64,000 nt of DNA from Rhodeus uyekii (GCA_037043235.1 JAWRVZ010000093.1:2407001-2471000); one strand, 5' to 3'; counted from the stretch's first letter, positions 1-9,906 are shown. Translations and numbers: made by a program. The notes: a model not told the origin generated them from the letters alone.

Positions 1-3000
1 CAAGAATAAGGTTTTTAAAGTGAGGAACTTTAGTGGAACCTCATCCAACGGTTCAAAGGGTGCCTGGGACAACCCCTGGAGTACCAGGGATAAGTCCCAG
101 GCAGGAACCTTGGTCTGGACTGCAGGCCTCAGCCTAATGGTACCACGGAGGAAGCGTGTGACGAGGGGGTCCCGGCCAATGGACACGCCACCCAGAGGTA
201 CGTGGTAAGCCGCAATGGCAGCCACGTAAACCTTCAGGGTGGACGGGGACAACCCTGCAGCGAATCTATCTTGCAGGAACTCTAGCACTTTGCCAATGTG
301 ACAGGTAACTGGGTTCACCTGCTTCTCGCTACACCAAGAAGTGAAAAGTCTCCACTTCAGGGCGTACAGCTTCCTCGTGGAGGGAGCTCTGGAGTGGAGG
401 ATGGTCTCAACAACCTCGGTCGAGAGACCAGAATCTATGAGCTGGGCCCCCTCAGAGGCCAAGCCCACAGTTTCCAAAGTTCTGGGCAGGGGTGAAGAAT
501 CGAGCCCGCTGCCTGAGACAGGAGGTCCACTCGAACTGGGATCTCCCAGGGGACCCCGTCCAGCAGGGAAACAAGATCCGCAAACCACACTCTGCCCGGC
601 CAACGCGGAGCAACCAGTGTGAGACGGACCTTGTCCCGGCGAACTCTCTCCAGAACTCCCGGGAGCAGAGCAATCGGGGGAAATGCGTACAGACATAGCC
701 TCGGCCATGTCTGGACCATGGCATCCAGCCCGAGTGGGGCTGGATGCAGGAGTGAATACCACAGAGGGCAATGCGTTGATTCTTCGGACGCGAACAGATC
801 TACTTGTGGCCGGCCGAATCTGAACCAAATCTGCTCCACCACCTCTGGGTGGAGCCTCCATTCCCCGGGCCTCGGCCCCTGTCTCGACAGGACGTCTGCT
901 CCCACATTCTGGGTCCCAGGGATGTGAACTGCCCGTAGATGGAGCAGTCTCCCTTGGGACCAGAGGAGGATCTGCCGCGCCAGTTTGTATAGTGGTCGCG
1001 AACGTAGTCCCCCCTGACGATTTATATAGGAGACCACAGTGGTGCTGTCGGTCTGAACAACCACATAATGGCCCCTGAGGTCTGGGAGGAACGCTTGAAG
1101 CGCCCTCCAAACAGCCATCATCTCCAGCAGGTTTATGTGCCAGGACAACTGGTGTTTGTGCCACAGACCCTGGGCAGAGCGATCCCTCAGGACCGCTCCC
1201 CAACCTGTGAGGGAAGCATCCGTCGATAGCATGACGCGTCGACAAGGAGCTCCCAACGCAGGTCCTTGAGACAGAAACCAGAGTTTCTTCCACATATCCA
1301 AGGCACGTAGGCATCGCCGCGTGACCTTGATAGTGCGGAAAGGGTTGCCCCTCGGGGAAAACCCTCTGGTTCTGAGCCACCACTGTAATGGCCTCATGTG
1401 TAGCAGCCCGAACGGGATGACGCTGGAAGCTGCTGCCATGAGGCCCAGCACTCGCTGAAAGTGTTTTACAGTGATGGACTGGCCTATTTTGACTTTCTTC
1501 ACGGTTGACAGAATCGAATCGATGCGGGCGGGGGATAGCCGCGCCCTCATCGAAACCGAGTCCCATATCACGCCTAGGAAGGTGGTTCTCTGAAGAGGAG
1601 AAAGCACACTCTTCTTTGCGTTCAACCTCAACCCCAGCACTCTCATGTGTGCGAGAACAACATCTCGATGCTGAACCGCTAACTGCGGCGACTGGGCAAG
1701 AATCAGCCAGTCGTCGATGTAATTCAAAACTCTTATGCCTTGGAGGCGCAACGGGGTTAGCGCTGCGTCCATGCATTTCGTGAAAGTGCGGGGTGATAAA
1801 GCCAGGCCGAATGGAAGTACTTGATATTGGTACGCCTTCCCCCCAAAGGCGAACCTGAGGTACTTCCTGTGCTGTGGAAGGATGGAAATATGAAAATATG
1901 CGTCCTTCAGATCGATAGTGACGAACCAGTCCTCGGACCTGATCTGTGCCACTATTTGTTTCAAAGTCAGCATCTTGAATTTTAGCTTCATGACCGAGCG
2001 ATTCAGAAGGCGCAAATCCAGGATGGGCCGCAGTCCTCCATCCTTCTTTGGAACGAGGAAGTAGCGGCTGTAAAAGCCTGACTCCCTGTTTGAGAGGGGT
2101 ACATGTTCTATGGCCCCTTTCCTCAGTAGAGAATCTACCTCCTGCTCCATTACCAGAGCCTGCTCGGGGTCCACCACCGTGGGTAGAACCCCATTGAACC
2201 TGGGCGGGCGAGACCCAAACTGGATCGAATACCCTTTCTTTATAATTCGCAGGACCCACTGAGAAACCTCTGGAAGACATGTCCATGCCGGCAGAAATTC
2301 TACTAGGGGAACCAGCCTCTCGAGGCTGGCCTCTGGTGTCTGTGTAGCACACCCGCCAGGGCCCGGTTTTCTGGGGAACACCTGGAGTGAATGCTCTAGG
2401 ACCCTCCTTGGAGGGGGCGACCTCCTCAGTGCAACCGGTGTAACGGGCGGCAACTGAGGAGGGTCGCCTCCAAGAGGCAATGCCTCCGCCCTCATCGAGG
2501 TCCCCCAACAATTCTGCTTGGTAAGCCTGAAGCAGGGCGGTGGTGTGAAGACACGCCGCTGCCTGGCTAGCTGCAGAATATGCTCTGCCCACATGAGCTG
2601 ATGTAACCCGCATAGGTTTAGTGGGCAGCACCGGGACTTTAAGCGATGACACCGAGGGCGGAGAGAGGTGGCTCGCAAGCGCCTCCTCCACCTTCGGCAT
2701 CGCGCCATAACCATACTCTCGCGCACCAACCAGAGTGGCATACATATTATTTTGTGGCGTAAACACTCTGGAGGTGGCTGGCCTCTTCCAGGATCTAGAC
2801 ACCTCAGTGTGCAGATCCGGGAAAAAAGGCAGGTCCCGGCGAGGGGGAGGGACCCGCACTGGCAGAAATCGTTCATCCAACTTGCTTCTCTTTGGACGAA
2901 CGACAGTGCTTTCCGCTGGCCACTCAATACTTAACGTGGCCACAGCGCGAGTCACCACCTCGAGCAATTCCTCATAAGCTGGGGAGGAGGTTGGCGAATC

Positions 3001-3465
3001 CTCACTCTCCGCGTCGACACTAGCAACGTCTAACTCCTCGGAGCTAGACAATTGCAGTGCCGGTGCTTCAGCTTGGTCGGAAGTAACCGCCCTCGAGCGT
3101 GCTTCCGAAACCATGCATGAAGCACTGGATCCACCGGGTAAGGGCTGAGATAGGGGAGCGCCCGTCTCAGACCCCGCCGTCAGGTCCATTTGCGAACCCC
3201 ATGACCTAGATCGCCGCAGAGCCTCAGCTGCTGCGGGACCCGAGCCCTGGGGAGCGCGAGCCTGGCCGGTCTCAGAATCAAAAACCGCCAGGCGTGAGCG
3301 GAGCACCCGCAGCGGTAGTTGGCTGCAGTGATCACAGTCAGCACTCACGAGCGCTGACCTAGCATGCTCCGCTCCCAGACACATTACACATAACAAGTGC
3401 TCATCTCCCCCCGAGAGGAAACGAGGGCAAGGAGATGCGCACTGTTTAAATGCCTGGTTCGCCAT
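1..3465 (-). CDS. DIRS gag-like to tyrosine-recombinase frame, one uninterrupted open frame, 3' end outside the window
   Basis: This frame starts at an ATG at 3465-3463; an in-frame stop lies upstream at 3511-3513. Reading every in-frame triplet, I find no stop codon from there to position 1, giving 1,155 codons. The first roughly 325 codons resemble the gag-like protein of fish DIRS elements: an early Cys/His cluster (CVMCLGAEH, then CDHC), a Ser/acidic stretch and a basic, Pro-rich stretch. The last roughly 150 codons (about 450-1) match the N-terminal SAM-like domain of DIRS tyrosine recombinases (for example APSTRKLYALKWRLFTSWC). The catalytic R-H-R-Y part is off the left edge. The middle part lies over the RT in another frame and I recognise nothing in it. 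The usual gag C-terminal half seems missing after codon about 325, so an internal deletion may have fused gag to the recombinase frame (inference). Confidence 0.8.
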   Translation of the reverse strand, partial: MANQAFKQCASPCPRFLSGGDEHLLCVMCLGAEHARSALVSADCDHCSQLPLRVLRSRLAVFDSETGQARAPQGSGPAAAEALRRSRSWGSQMDLTAGSETGAPLSQPLPGGSSASCMVSEARSRAVTSDQAEAPALQLSSSEELDVASVDAESEDSPTSSPAYEELLEVVTRAVATLSIEWPAESTVVRPKRSKLDERFLPVRVPPPRRDLPFFPDLHTEVSRSWKRPATSRVFTPQNNMYATLVGAREYGYGAMPKVEEALASHLSPPSVSSLKVPVLPTKPMRVTSAHVGRAYSAASQAAACLHTTALLQAYQAELLGDLDEGGGIASWRRPSSVAARYTGCTEEVAPSKEGPRAFTPGVPQKTGPWRVCYTDTRGQPREAGSPSRISAGMDMSSRGFSVGPANYKERVFDPVWVSPAQVQWGSTHGGGPRAGSGNGAGGRFSTEERGHRTCTPLKQGVRLLQPLLPRSKEGWRTAAHPGFAPSESLGHEAKIQDADFETNSGTDQVRGLVRHYRSEGRIFSYFHPSTAQEVPQVRLWGEGVPISSTSIRPGFITPHFHEMHGRSANPVAPPRHKSFELHRRLADSCPVAAVSGSASRCCSRTHESAGVEVERKEECAFSSSENHLPRRDMGLGFDEGAAIPRPHRFDSVNREESQNRPVHHCKTLSASAGPHGSSFQRHPVRAATHEAITVVAQNQRVFPEGQPFPHYQGHAAMPTCLGYVEETLVSVSRTCVGSSLSTRHAIDGCFPHRLGSGPEGSLCPGSVAQTPVVLAHKPAGDDGCLEGASSVPPRPQGPLCGCSDRQHHCGLLYKSSGGTTFATTIQTGAADPPLVPRETAPSTGSSHPWDPECGSRRPVETGAEARGMEAPPRGGGADLVQIRPATSRSVRVRRINALPSVVFTPASSPTRAGCHGPDMAEAMSVRISPDCSAPGSSGESSPGQGPSHTGCSALAGQSVVCGSCFPAGRGPLGDPSSSGPPVSGSGLDSSPLPRTLETVGLASEGAQLIDSGLSTEVVETILHSRAPSTRKLYALKWRLFTSWCSEKQVNPVTCHIGKVLEFLQDRFAAGLSPSTLKVYVAAIAAYHVPLGGVSIGRDPLVTRFLRGTIRLRPAVQTKVPAWDLSLVLQGLSQAPFEPLDEVPLKFLTLKTLFL
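435..2330 (-). CDS. DIRS reverse transcriptase / RNase H
   Basis: This open frame ends at a TAG at 437-435 and is open upstream to about 2927. Recognisable RT homology begins only near 2330, so the upstream 200 codons are probably the out-of-frame shadow of gag. Visible RT motifs are SRYFLVPKKDGGLRPILDLR, DWFVTIDLKDAYFHI, VLPFGLALSPRTF and the catalytic YIDDW. The RNase H domain follows with its acidic residues in STDASLTGWG (D), LLEMMAVWRAL (E), VVQTDSTTVV (D) and QNVGADVLSR (D). The C-terminal region has PQVDLFASEE and PLGLDAMVQTWP, typical of DIRS-type RT proteins. All catalytic residues appear intact. The frame is +1 relative to the gag/recombinase frame, so how it is translated (frameshift, reinitiation or separate mRNA) is not evident. 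No methyltransferase domain was recognised. Confidence 0.92.
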   Translation of the reverse strand, partial: ASLERLVPLVEFLPAWTCLPEVSQWVLRIIKKGYSIQFGSRPPRFNGVLPTVVDPEQALVMEQEVDSLLRKGAIEHVPLSNRESGFYSRYFLVPKKDGGLRPILDLRLLNRSVMKLKFKMLTLKQIVAQIRSEDWFVTIDLKDAYFHISILPQHRKYLRFAFGGKAYQYQVLPFGLALSPRTFTKCMDAALTPLRLQGIRVLNYIDDWLILAQSPQLAVQHRDVVLAHMRVLGLRLNAKKSVLSPLQRTTFLGVIWDSVSMRARLSPARIDSILSTVKKVKIGQSITVKHFQRVLGLMAAASSVIPFGLLHMRPLQWWLRTRGFSPRGNPFRTIKVTRRCLRALDMWKKLWFLSQGPALGAPCRRVMLSTDASLTGWGAVLRDRSAQGLWHKHQLSWHINLLEMMAVWRALQAFLPDLRGHYVVVQTDSTTVVSYINRQGGLRSRPLYKLARQILLWSQGRLLHLRAVHIPGTQNVGADVLSRQGPRPGEWRLHPEVVEQIWFRFGRPQVDLFASEESTHCPLWYSLLHPAPLGLDAMVQTWPRLCLYAFPPIALLPGVLERVRRDKVRLTLVAPRWPGRVWFADLVSLLDGVPWEIPVRVDLLSQAAGSILHPCPELWKLWAWPLRGPSS

Positions 3466-3770
3466 AAACATAGATATTGTATATAAATATATATGGGAGA
3501 TCCCTGATTTTTAAACTAGATCTGGGTTTTTCTCTCAAAATAACCAGCACACTCAACACACTCTCACACTGTGCTTGCGAAGACAAACAAAGCTGCCGCT
3601 TCCGGGTTCCGGCGCTCTTTTATCAACTGGTTCGTGACGTCACCGATCTGCGCCTGTCACTCACGCACGCGCGCGCGCCGGAAGTTTACATATTGTGCTT
3701 CGCGCGGACATCATCCAAGGATTCCCCAAGCGTTCGACGCAGCGCGAGTTCCCTTGAAAGGGAAAGGGAG
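3466..3770 (-). repeat. DIRS leader / terminal repeat region
   Basis: This CpG-rich untranslated region lies between the element's outer boundary and the gag ATG. It contains alternating CG/CA tracts (3660-3680) and a purine-rich block near 3745-3770 that probably belongs to the inverted terminal repeat. The partner repeat would lie left of position 1, so pairing cannot be shown here. Confidence 0.5.
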
Positions 3771-6700
3771 TTTTCATATTCATATAATAATTTTGTCATG
3801 TGCTTTTCTCATTTTTTATTATTTTAGTTTATTTAAAAGTTTCAGTTTGTTTTTATTTCAGTTTTTAGTCATTTTAGTACTTCAGCCTTAACTTATTTCA
3901 GTTAGTTGCCCATGTAGAATTTTAGTTTTTGTTTAGGTGTCTTAAGGATCATTTTCCATTCAATTATTATTTTACAGTTTTAGTAGTTTACCATAGTCAA
4001 TGATTGGTCGTAATTACAATTCTATATTTTGTAAATGCATAAATGAAAAATTAAATCAATCCTTTTAAATGCTTTTTAAAATGTAGGCATCAGTGAGATT
4101 ATAACATAATTAATGTTATAATCTATACATTATGTACGCGCAGAAAGATTTGAACTTGGACTTGCCTTACTGATCTTTGAAAGGGAAATTAAGGTGTTAC
4201 AGAAAAACAAAACTACAAGACAAAAATAGACAATACAGTCAATCAGTAATCACAATAATCTGAATAGCATTAAATTATGAAGTATTAATCATTTAAATTT
4301 AACAGCATTATTAGTGTTTTTAAAGATTAACTTTGGTGAGTGGCAGATGATGACAAATTTGATATATTTGTGGCGCAATTAAAAAATTCTATATCAACCA
4401 ATACGATAAATAAAATCAAAAATCAATATGAATTGAAACTCTAGTCGTGTATATTACTGACTGTTTACTTAGAAAGAAAATACAGTACTTAAAAGCCAGA
4501 GGAATGAATTTGCTTTAAGAAATTGAAATAAAATGTAAGTATTCATTTTTATGTGAATATGTAATATAGCATATTATAGACTGTGCTGTAGTATTGAAAT
4601 TGGTTTAGTCAATATAATTGATTTCCACTAGATTTATATTTGTCTACTAATATTTTGGTGTCCTTACCTTCGTTAACACATACAGCAAAGAAAACTATTT
4701 GTTCTTGAGATATTCTTATGACACTCGCCAGGGAAATTTTCAAAACATGCATGTGAAAGTCAGACAACAGCCATAAGAGCCACCCAAGCCATTCCATGGA
4801 AATTATTTCATCATCAAATGAAAACCAGCTGGAGCAATAATGGTAATGAACCAAAACTAAACCAAAACACGTTCAAGACTTCATACACAAAAAAATAAAT
4901 TAATGGGCAGAACACTTCTCTTGATGTGTCTGTATGATGAAAGTGAATGCATTGATTCCCATTTCCGGGAGAACTATTCCTTTAAGGTAATGGGTTGAGA
5001 AAATGAAAGTGTAAAAAAAGTACAGTGAAGGGGCTAAAAACTCACTCTCAGGATGCTTCAGTGAGCAACAAATCAAAAGGGCTCCTACAGCAAGAGGCTC
5101 AAAAAGAGCATCTTAAGACTGTAGAGATACTGATATGGCAGAGGCTGCAGAATGATTCGCACTACAGTATGGAGGCGGAGGAGCAGATATAGCTTTTGTC
5201 TCATTATTAATAAAATCAATCCTCTCAGTGCAAGGAATCGAACCGCAGCAGCTGCCTGCGCTCATTTCAGAGACACCGTGGGTGGACAGTGTAATAGAGG
5301 CTTTTTGGATGCTTTTGAAAAGGAGTAATTCTAGCATGTGACTCCAGTCTTTTCCAGGCTTTGCTCAGGCCTCTTATTGAGAGGATGAGTTGGAAAATGT
5401 ATTTCATCAGGGATTAACAGAATAGTTCAACTATCAACTATTATTATTCTTTCCTCCTTATTTACTTACCCTTTTATTGTTTCAAATATCTATGGAACAT
5501 AAAAATAAATGTCATGCTGTTCATTGAAAATGAATGGTAATCAGGAGCTGTCAAGCTTTTTTCATGCTTTTGCAGTTTCAAAGCCTCCTGTTCAAACTAT
5601 GCTTTCATTGTATGAAAAACAGAAGCTCGGATATTCCTCAAAATACCTTATTTTATGTTCAGTGGAACAAAATATGTCATACATGTTTGGACTGACATGA
5701 AATTTCATTGAATTATGATAAGATTTGTTTATTACGAGACAAGCAGGTCAAAGCAATTATGGATACCCTGATATAAAAATTTGGACTTTATATAATATCC
5801 AATTATTATGAATAAATGATCAATGATACATCAGATTTAAAAAATAATAATTTAGGTATAAGAACATTATAACATAAATATGAAAATTAATATGACATTA
5901 CTTCATATAATGTTATTCACATTAATTTAGTAATATCGCAGAGATAAACTAAATGCCAAATTAGAGGAAATCACAATTAAATGTCTAAAATTGACTGATA
6001 AAATAAAATAAAAATCTATTTTTGTTCATCAAAAAAACCTGAAAAATATGTCCCGGTTTTCACACACAAAAAATAAATATTTTCTTATTTTTAATAAGGA
6101 TCATGTGACCAGTAATGATGCTGAAAATGCAGCTTTGCCATCACAGGAATAAATTACATTTTAAAATAAATTCACATATTAAACAGTTATTTTTTATTAA
6201 TAATGTTTCACAATTTTTTCTGTATTCTTGGTCAAGTAAATGCAGCTTTTAAAGTGATGTCATATTTCATCAAATAAGACCCCAGTCCAATATGAGTAGT
6301 ACACATAATTATGGAGGACAGATACAGAGCTGCACACAAGTGACCCAGTTTCAGACCTTATAAACCCCGTTTGCAAATATTATCTGACCCAGGGAGCAAA
6401 GGCGACTTGTTTTTTCTGGCCATCTGCTCGTCTAAAGAAGCCACATCGTATCCCACCTGCTCAGATTGAAGTTACACTCGCACACATAAACATGACACCC
6501 ACGCACGTCAGATCCAGACGTGTGTAATCGTGTTTGCAGATGACAGGAGAAAAGGGGTCAGGCCAAATGTTTATCCTAAGAGGAACTAGCCTGTGCTAAA
6601 ATCATCAATGCCGAAAGACACCGACACAGTGACCATTTCACACTCAGAGCCCGTGTGAATATGTGGGTCACTCGGGTTTGCAGTGCACGCTGTCGATTCA

Positions 6701-7428
6701 ATCGCGTAGGAGTTTTCGATCAGAATTCACTGACATAAGCTGATGAATGTTCTCAGCAGGCACACTAAACCAATGTCCCAGTAAAACAATCCTCCTATAA
6801 AATGCATGTCTGTGTGCAAGTTGCTTTAAAGAGTCAGACAGCCATGGGCTCTAATGCAGTGAGACAGTTGAATCAGAGACTGCCATCAGCAAGACTTATG
6901 CATGTCTCTGTCTAACCAACAAAGGCTTCTGAGGCTTTTCCCAAACCAGATTTTCCCCTCAATCCTCCACAGGCCTAAACCAAACTCAACTTAAGAGGCA
7001 TGATTATTATTTGGCAAAGGAAATGTCCCTTGCTGTGCTGTTTATTTTAAGGATGGGTAGCTTCTTATTAGCAGTGCATGGTTAGGAAAAGGCATTAAAC
7101 TCTCCTTTGGATATAATCTGCCTTAAAGATGCAATGAAAAATAAGTAGTGACAGATTTGTTCTAGAAGATATAGAAGATTATCGAGAAAAAGAAAAGAAG
7201 TAGGGTGGGGATCATCGGTTGCTGAATACATTTTGAGATGTGGACATAGCACTACAATCTTTTTTTTTCTTTTCCCCAGAGTCATTTAACAACATTAAAC
7301 CACTGGACAAAGATGAATCTTTCTAAGATATGTGAATATGTTGACCGCCTATGTTCAACAGATCACTATTAAATAGTTAACTTTGAAAGGATAGTATGCT
7401 TTCAGGTGAATGCATATGCATGTTTTCA
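3771..7428. other. AT-rich noncoding DNA with dispersed repeats
   Basis: No convincing exon was found. The first 200 bases (about 3780-3990) are a T-rich dispersed repeat ending in a TTTTAGTTTTTGTTTAGG-like tail; related stretches recur near 40620-40800 and 42110-42290 in coq8b introns. The interval 6360-6980 is noticeably more complex and less AT-rich than its surroundings and could be conserved noncoding sequence. If the minus-strand exon at 10986-11026 is real, this interval lies in its first intron. Confidence 0.5.
6097..6262 (+). repeat. Dispersed fish repeat (CATCACAGGAATAAATTACATT family), copy 1
   Basis: This copy shares the core ATGCTGAAAATGCAGCTTTG followed by CATCACAGGAATAAATTACA with copies at 21034-21242, 22000-22170 and, inverted, 35685-36010. 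It is probably a non-autonomous DNA-transposon family; termini were not resolved. Confidence 0.6.
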
Positions 7429-7585
7429 CATTTACGCATTTGGCAGATACTTTTATTCAAAGCGACTTACATTGCATTCAAGAAACACATTGACTTTCTA
7501 ATCAGTTCTTGCTTTAATGGGAATCGAACCCATGACCTTGGTGTTGCAAGCAAAACGCTCTACTGTTTGAGCGACAAGAAAGCCA
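7429..7585 (-). repeat. tRNA-derived SINE-like repeat, copy 1
   Basis: In minus orientation this copy has a tRNA-like head whose Pol III B box reads GGTTCGATTCC (plus strand GGGAATCGAACCCATGACC near 7519). The body contains the complement of ATTTGGCAGATACTTTTATTCAAAGCGAC. Five further copies with the same head and body arrangement occur in the window (33246, 37975, 44584, 57885 and 62775). It is a retroposed repeat, not a functional tRNA gene. Confidence 0.7.
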
Positions 7586-9540
7586 AAACTAAAGCATACT
7601 TTGGGCTTAAATGATTGGAGAAATCTAGCAGAAAATAGAATTATGACAAATTGCAAAAGGTCAAAAATAATTTAATCAAATGCAACGTAAGCATTGTTGA
7701 ATCGTTCACGAGAAGACCAATAACATGCATTTAGGAAAATACACAGGCTGAAAAAAAAACTGTTTAGAATCCAAAACCTCCATCCCATACAAATTAAAAG
7801 TGGGTGTAAGATTTGCAGGAACTGCCACAAAAAAAGAAAAAAAGCTTCCCAAAAATTCCGCCAATAGTTAGCCAAAAATGTTGTCACCCCAATTTAATGC
7901 TATCGGTTAAGCCAGAAGTTGACGTGTCAGAAGGCTCAAACAAAGAGGAACTCTGTGAAAGAGCCACATGTTACGCCAGGTTCACACATACTCCAATTGC
8001 AGTGCGTACTGTATGTAGTATGTATACGGTGCAGATTAAGCAGTATTGACTCATGGTGCTTTCTTTCTTTCTGACGTATATAATAATCATAATAATAGAA
8101 AAATATAATATAACTATATACATCTAAATCATTTTTGAGGTACGTAAATCATTTTTAATTAGTAACATTTTATAGGACTCTCTAAACTCCCCAGGCCTGT
8201 TGACCTTGACCGCATTATTTCACAAGTCGCTTCTCACAGCATTTGTAGATTAAACTTGAAACATGAGAGACAATAAAACATAGATAAAAGGGGCAGTACA
8301 GTATATCTGAGTCTTCTACCAAGAGTGCGATGGAAGGAGGGGGCCTGTGTTCGATAGATCCAAATGAATGCTTCAGATAACTTACATCTCCATCCTTAAC
8401 AGATAAAATCTATAGTAAATGACCTCTGTTGCACAGCAACCTGCTTGAAACCTTCAGTTCGTCCCCTTACATTAATAAACAGTTAACATTCCCTAGAAGC
8501 AATAACCTTGTCCTCCTCAAAAGAATCAGACATTGTTGAGTAGCAATAAAGGAATAGTGTTTGATTACATTACAGAAAATAAAATGTTAATTTACACACA
8601 TACACATTTATGTCAAAATCAAAATGTATCTTTCATGTTTAAAAGTTGTGTATGGAAATCTCTAAGATTAGCACAATGAATCACGTATAAGCAGTGGCAT
8701 TGCTTTACTCTGGTCAAAAAGCCATATGTTGACTGTGAAACACATTAGAGTTTAATTATATGCATTGATGGTGGAATTACTACATTTTCCTGTCAAGCCA
8801 TATTTATTTTTATGCGAGCAATGCGCTGTCGCTTTAATTCAACGTGTGCAACACAGCAAAAATAGTCTCTGAAACGATCGCTGCACTGCTGCATACACAC
8901 CGCTACTGGAAAGAATCGCCGAACCGCATCCGTGTGCAGCGCGAATGCTCTAACCTGTTCAAATAGGCATGGAATAAAATATACGCACTGCAAACAGAGT
9001 ATGTGTGAACCTGCCGCCACAGGAAATGCCTGTGAATGCCAAACTAAGAAAAAAGTATTTTAAAATCCAAATAAATGACACACACACGCCTTTATTGAAT
9101 GTGCAGACAGGACAGGGCAGCACTGCAAAGAGAGAATGGCAAAAGGTCTTCACTTGAATTATTGATTTTGTTTATTTTGGGTGAAGGGCAGGACATTGAA
9201 AATAGCTCTAGGATCCCTCAACAAAATGCCACAATCTCTCTTAGAGCTGAGGCTATAGCATGTACTGATGCAGTATTGACAAGCTCTTGAAGGATAACTC
9301 AACCTTGAGATAAAATTGAACACCATTTATGGATGTTCATAAAATATATTTGCTGGTCTATAGCGTCTGTTATCAGCTCAAACTTAGTCCAGCTGATTCG
9401 TTACCTAGTTAGACTAGTGATTAGTCACAATGTTCGAATCATCAATGAATGAAATTCACAACAGAAACACTCACAGAGGTCAACCAATTTGTTTTCTGTG
9501 ATTTTGGCAGCTGGGATGTGTTCCTGGGTCAGTACTGTTG
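7586..9540. other. Noncoding, AT-rich; no gene seen
   Basis: I see no exon with splice signals and no recognisable protein. Segments near 7970-8040 and 8790-9010 contain related sequence in opposite orientations (TTCACACATACTC with TGCAGTGCGTACTGTATG against its complement near 9000), suggesting an old inverted-repeat element about 1 kb long. Confidence 0.4.
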
Positions 9541-9906
9541 CAGTGTTGCCAAGTATTTTCAAAGGAAAGTCGCTAAAGCCTGGCCAAAAAGTCGCTAAAT
9601 GTCGCTAAGTGACGTCATGCGTAAATTAGCACAGTGGTCCCCAACCTTTTTATTGTCGCGGACCAGGCAACGTTTTATAACTTTACTGCGGCCCGGGGGA
9701 GGGGGCGGGGTCTACAGCAGCACTCGCTGCTCGTTGAGAAGAGTAAGAACAATATGTGCTTTCACTTCAGAGAGTCTCCAAAAGTCGGCAATAACTCCAG
9801 ATAAAGTCGTTAGATTTGTCGCTAGACACTTTTTTAAAAAATTGTCGCTAGAGTGGTCTGAAAACTCGCTAAATATAGCAACAAAGTCGCTAAGTTGGCA
9901 ACACTG
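9541..9906. mobile_element. hAT-type MITE with perfect 8-bp target-site duplication
   Basis: The ends are 12-bp perfect inverted repeats, CAGTGTTGCCAA (9541-9552) and TTGGCAACACTG (9895-9906). They are flanked by identical 8-bp direct repeats TACTGTTG (9533-9540 and 9907-9914), the hallmark of hAT transposition. Inside, the motif GTCGCTA recurs close to both ends in both orientations, resembling the subterminal transposase-binding repeats of hAT elements. No transposase is encoded. The middle contains the start of a second hAT-type end (see 9632-9760). Confidence 0.88.
9632..9760 (+). mobile_element. Fragment of a second hAT-like repeat inside the 9541-9906 MITE
   Basis: The sequence CAGTGGTCCCCAACC at 9632 is a familiar terminal sequence of vertebrate hAT elements, followed by a GC-rich tract (9690-9710) common in those repeats. 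The matching opposite end is not visible, so this is either a truncated insertion or a variant terminus. Confidence 0.5.

Larger units (their letters stand above)
1..3770 (-). mobile_element. DIRS-like tyrosine-recombinase retrotransposon, 5' part, runs off the left edge
   Basis: On the minus strand, in order, there is a GC-rich leader (about 3770-3466), a gag-like N-terminal region, reverse transcriptase plus RNase H, and the N-terminal part of a tyrosine recombinase that continues past position 1. That order (gag, RT/RNase H, YR, with no integrase or protease and no LTR) is diagnostic of the DIRS order of retrotransposons, which integrate by recombinase and leave no target-site duplication. 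The outer boundary is set near 3770, where the GC-rich, CpG-rich leader gives way abruptly to AT-rich sequence; it is an estimate. The right-hand end and complementary internal repeats lie outside the window. Reading frames are intact over 3.4 kb, so the insertion looks young. Codon and base composition (GC-rich) contrasts sharply with the flanking AT-rich DNA. Confidence 0.9.

Noticed and set aside
2331..2927. N-terminal 200 codons of the RT frame as part of the RT protein
   Set aside because: They are Arg/Cys/Leu-rich, resemble no RT N terminus, and lie over clear gag-like sequence in the other frame. Translation of RT probably starts later or by frameshift.
5214..5250. GGAATCGAACCGCAGC resembling another tRNA B box
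   Set aside because: No matching A box, acceptor stem or SINE body nearby; likely coincidence.
7519..7575. tRNA-like B box suggesting a tRNA gene
   Set aside because: The same tRNA-like head is attached to a constant body at six loci, so it is a SINE; no complete cloverleaf with a matching acceptor stem was seen.
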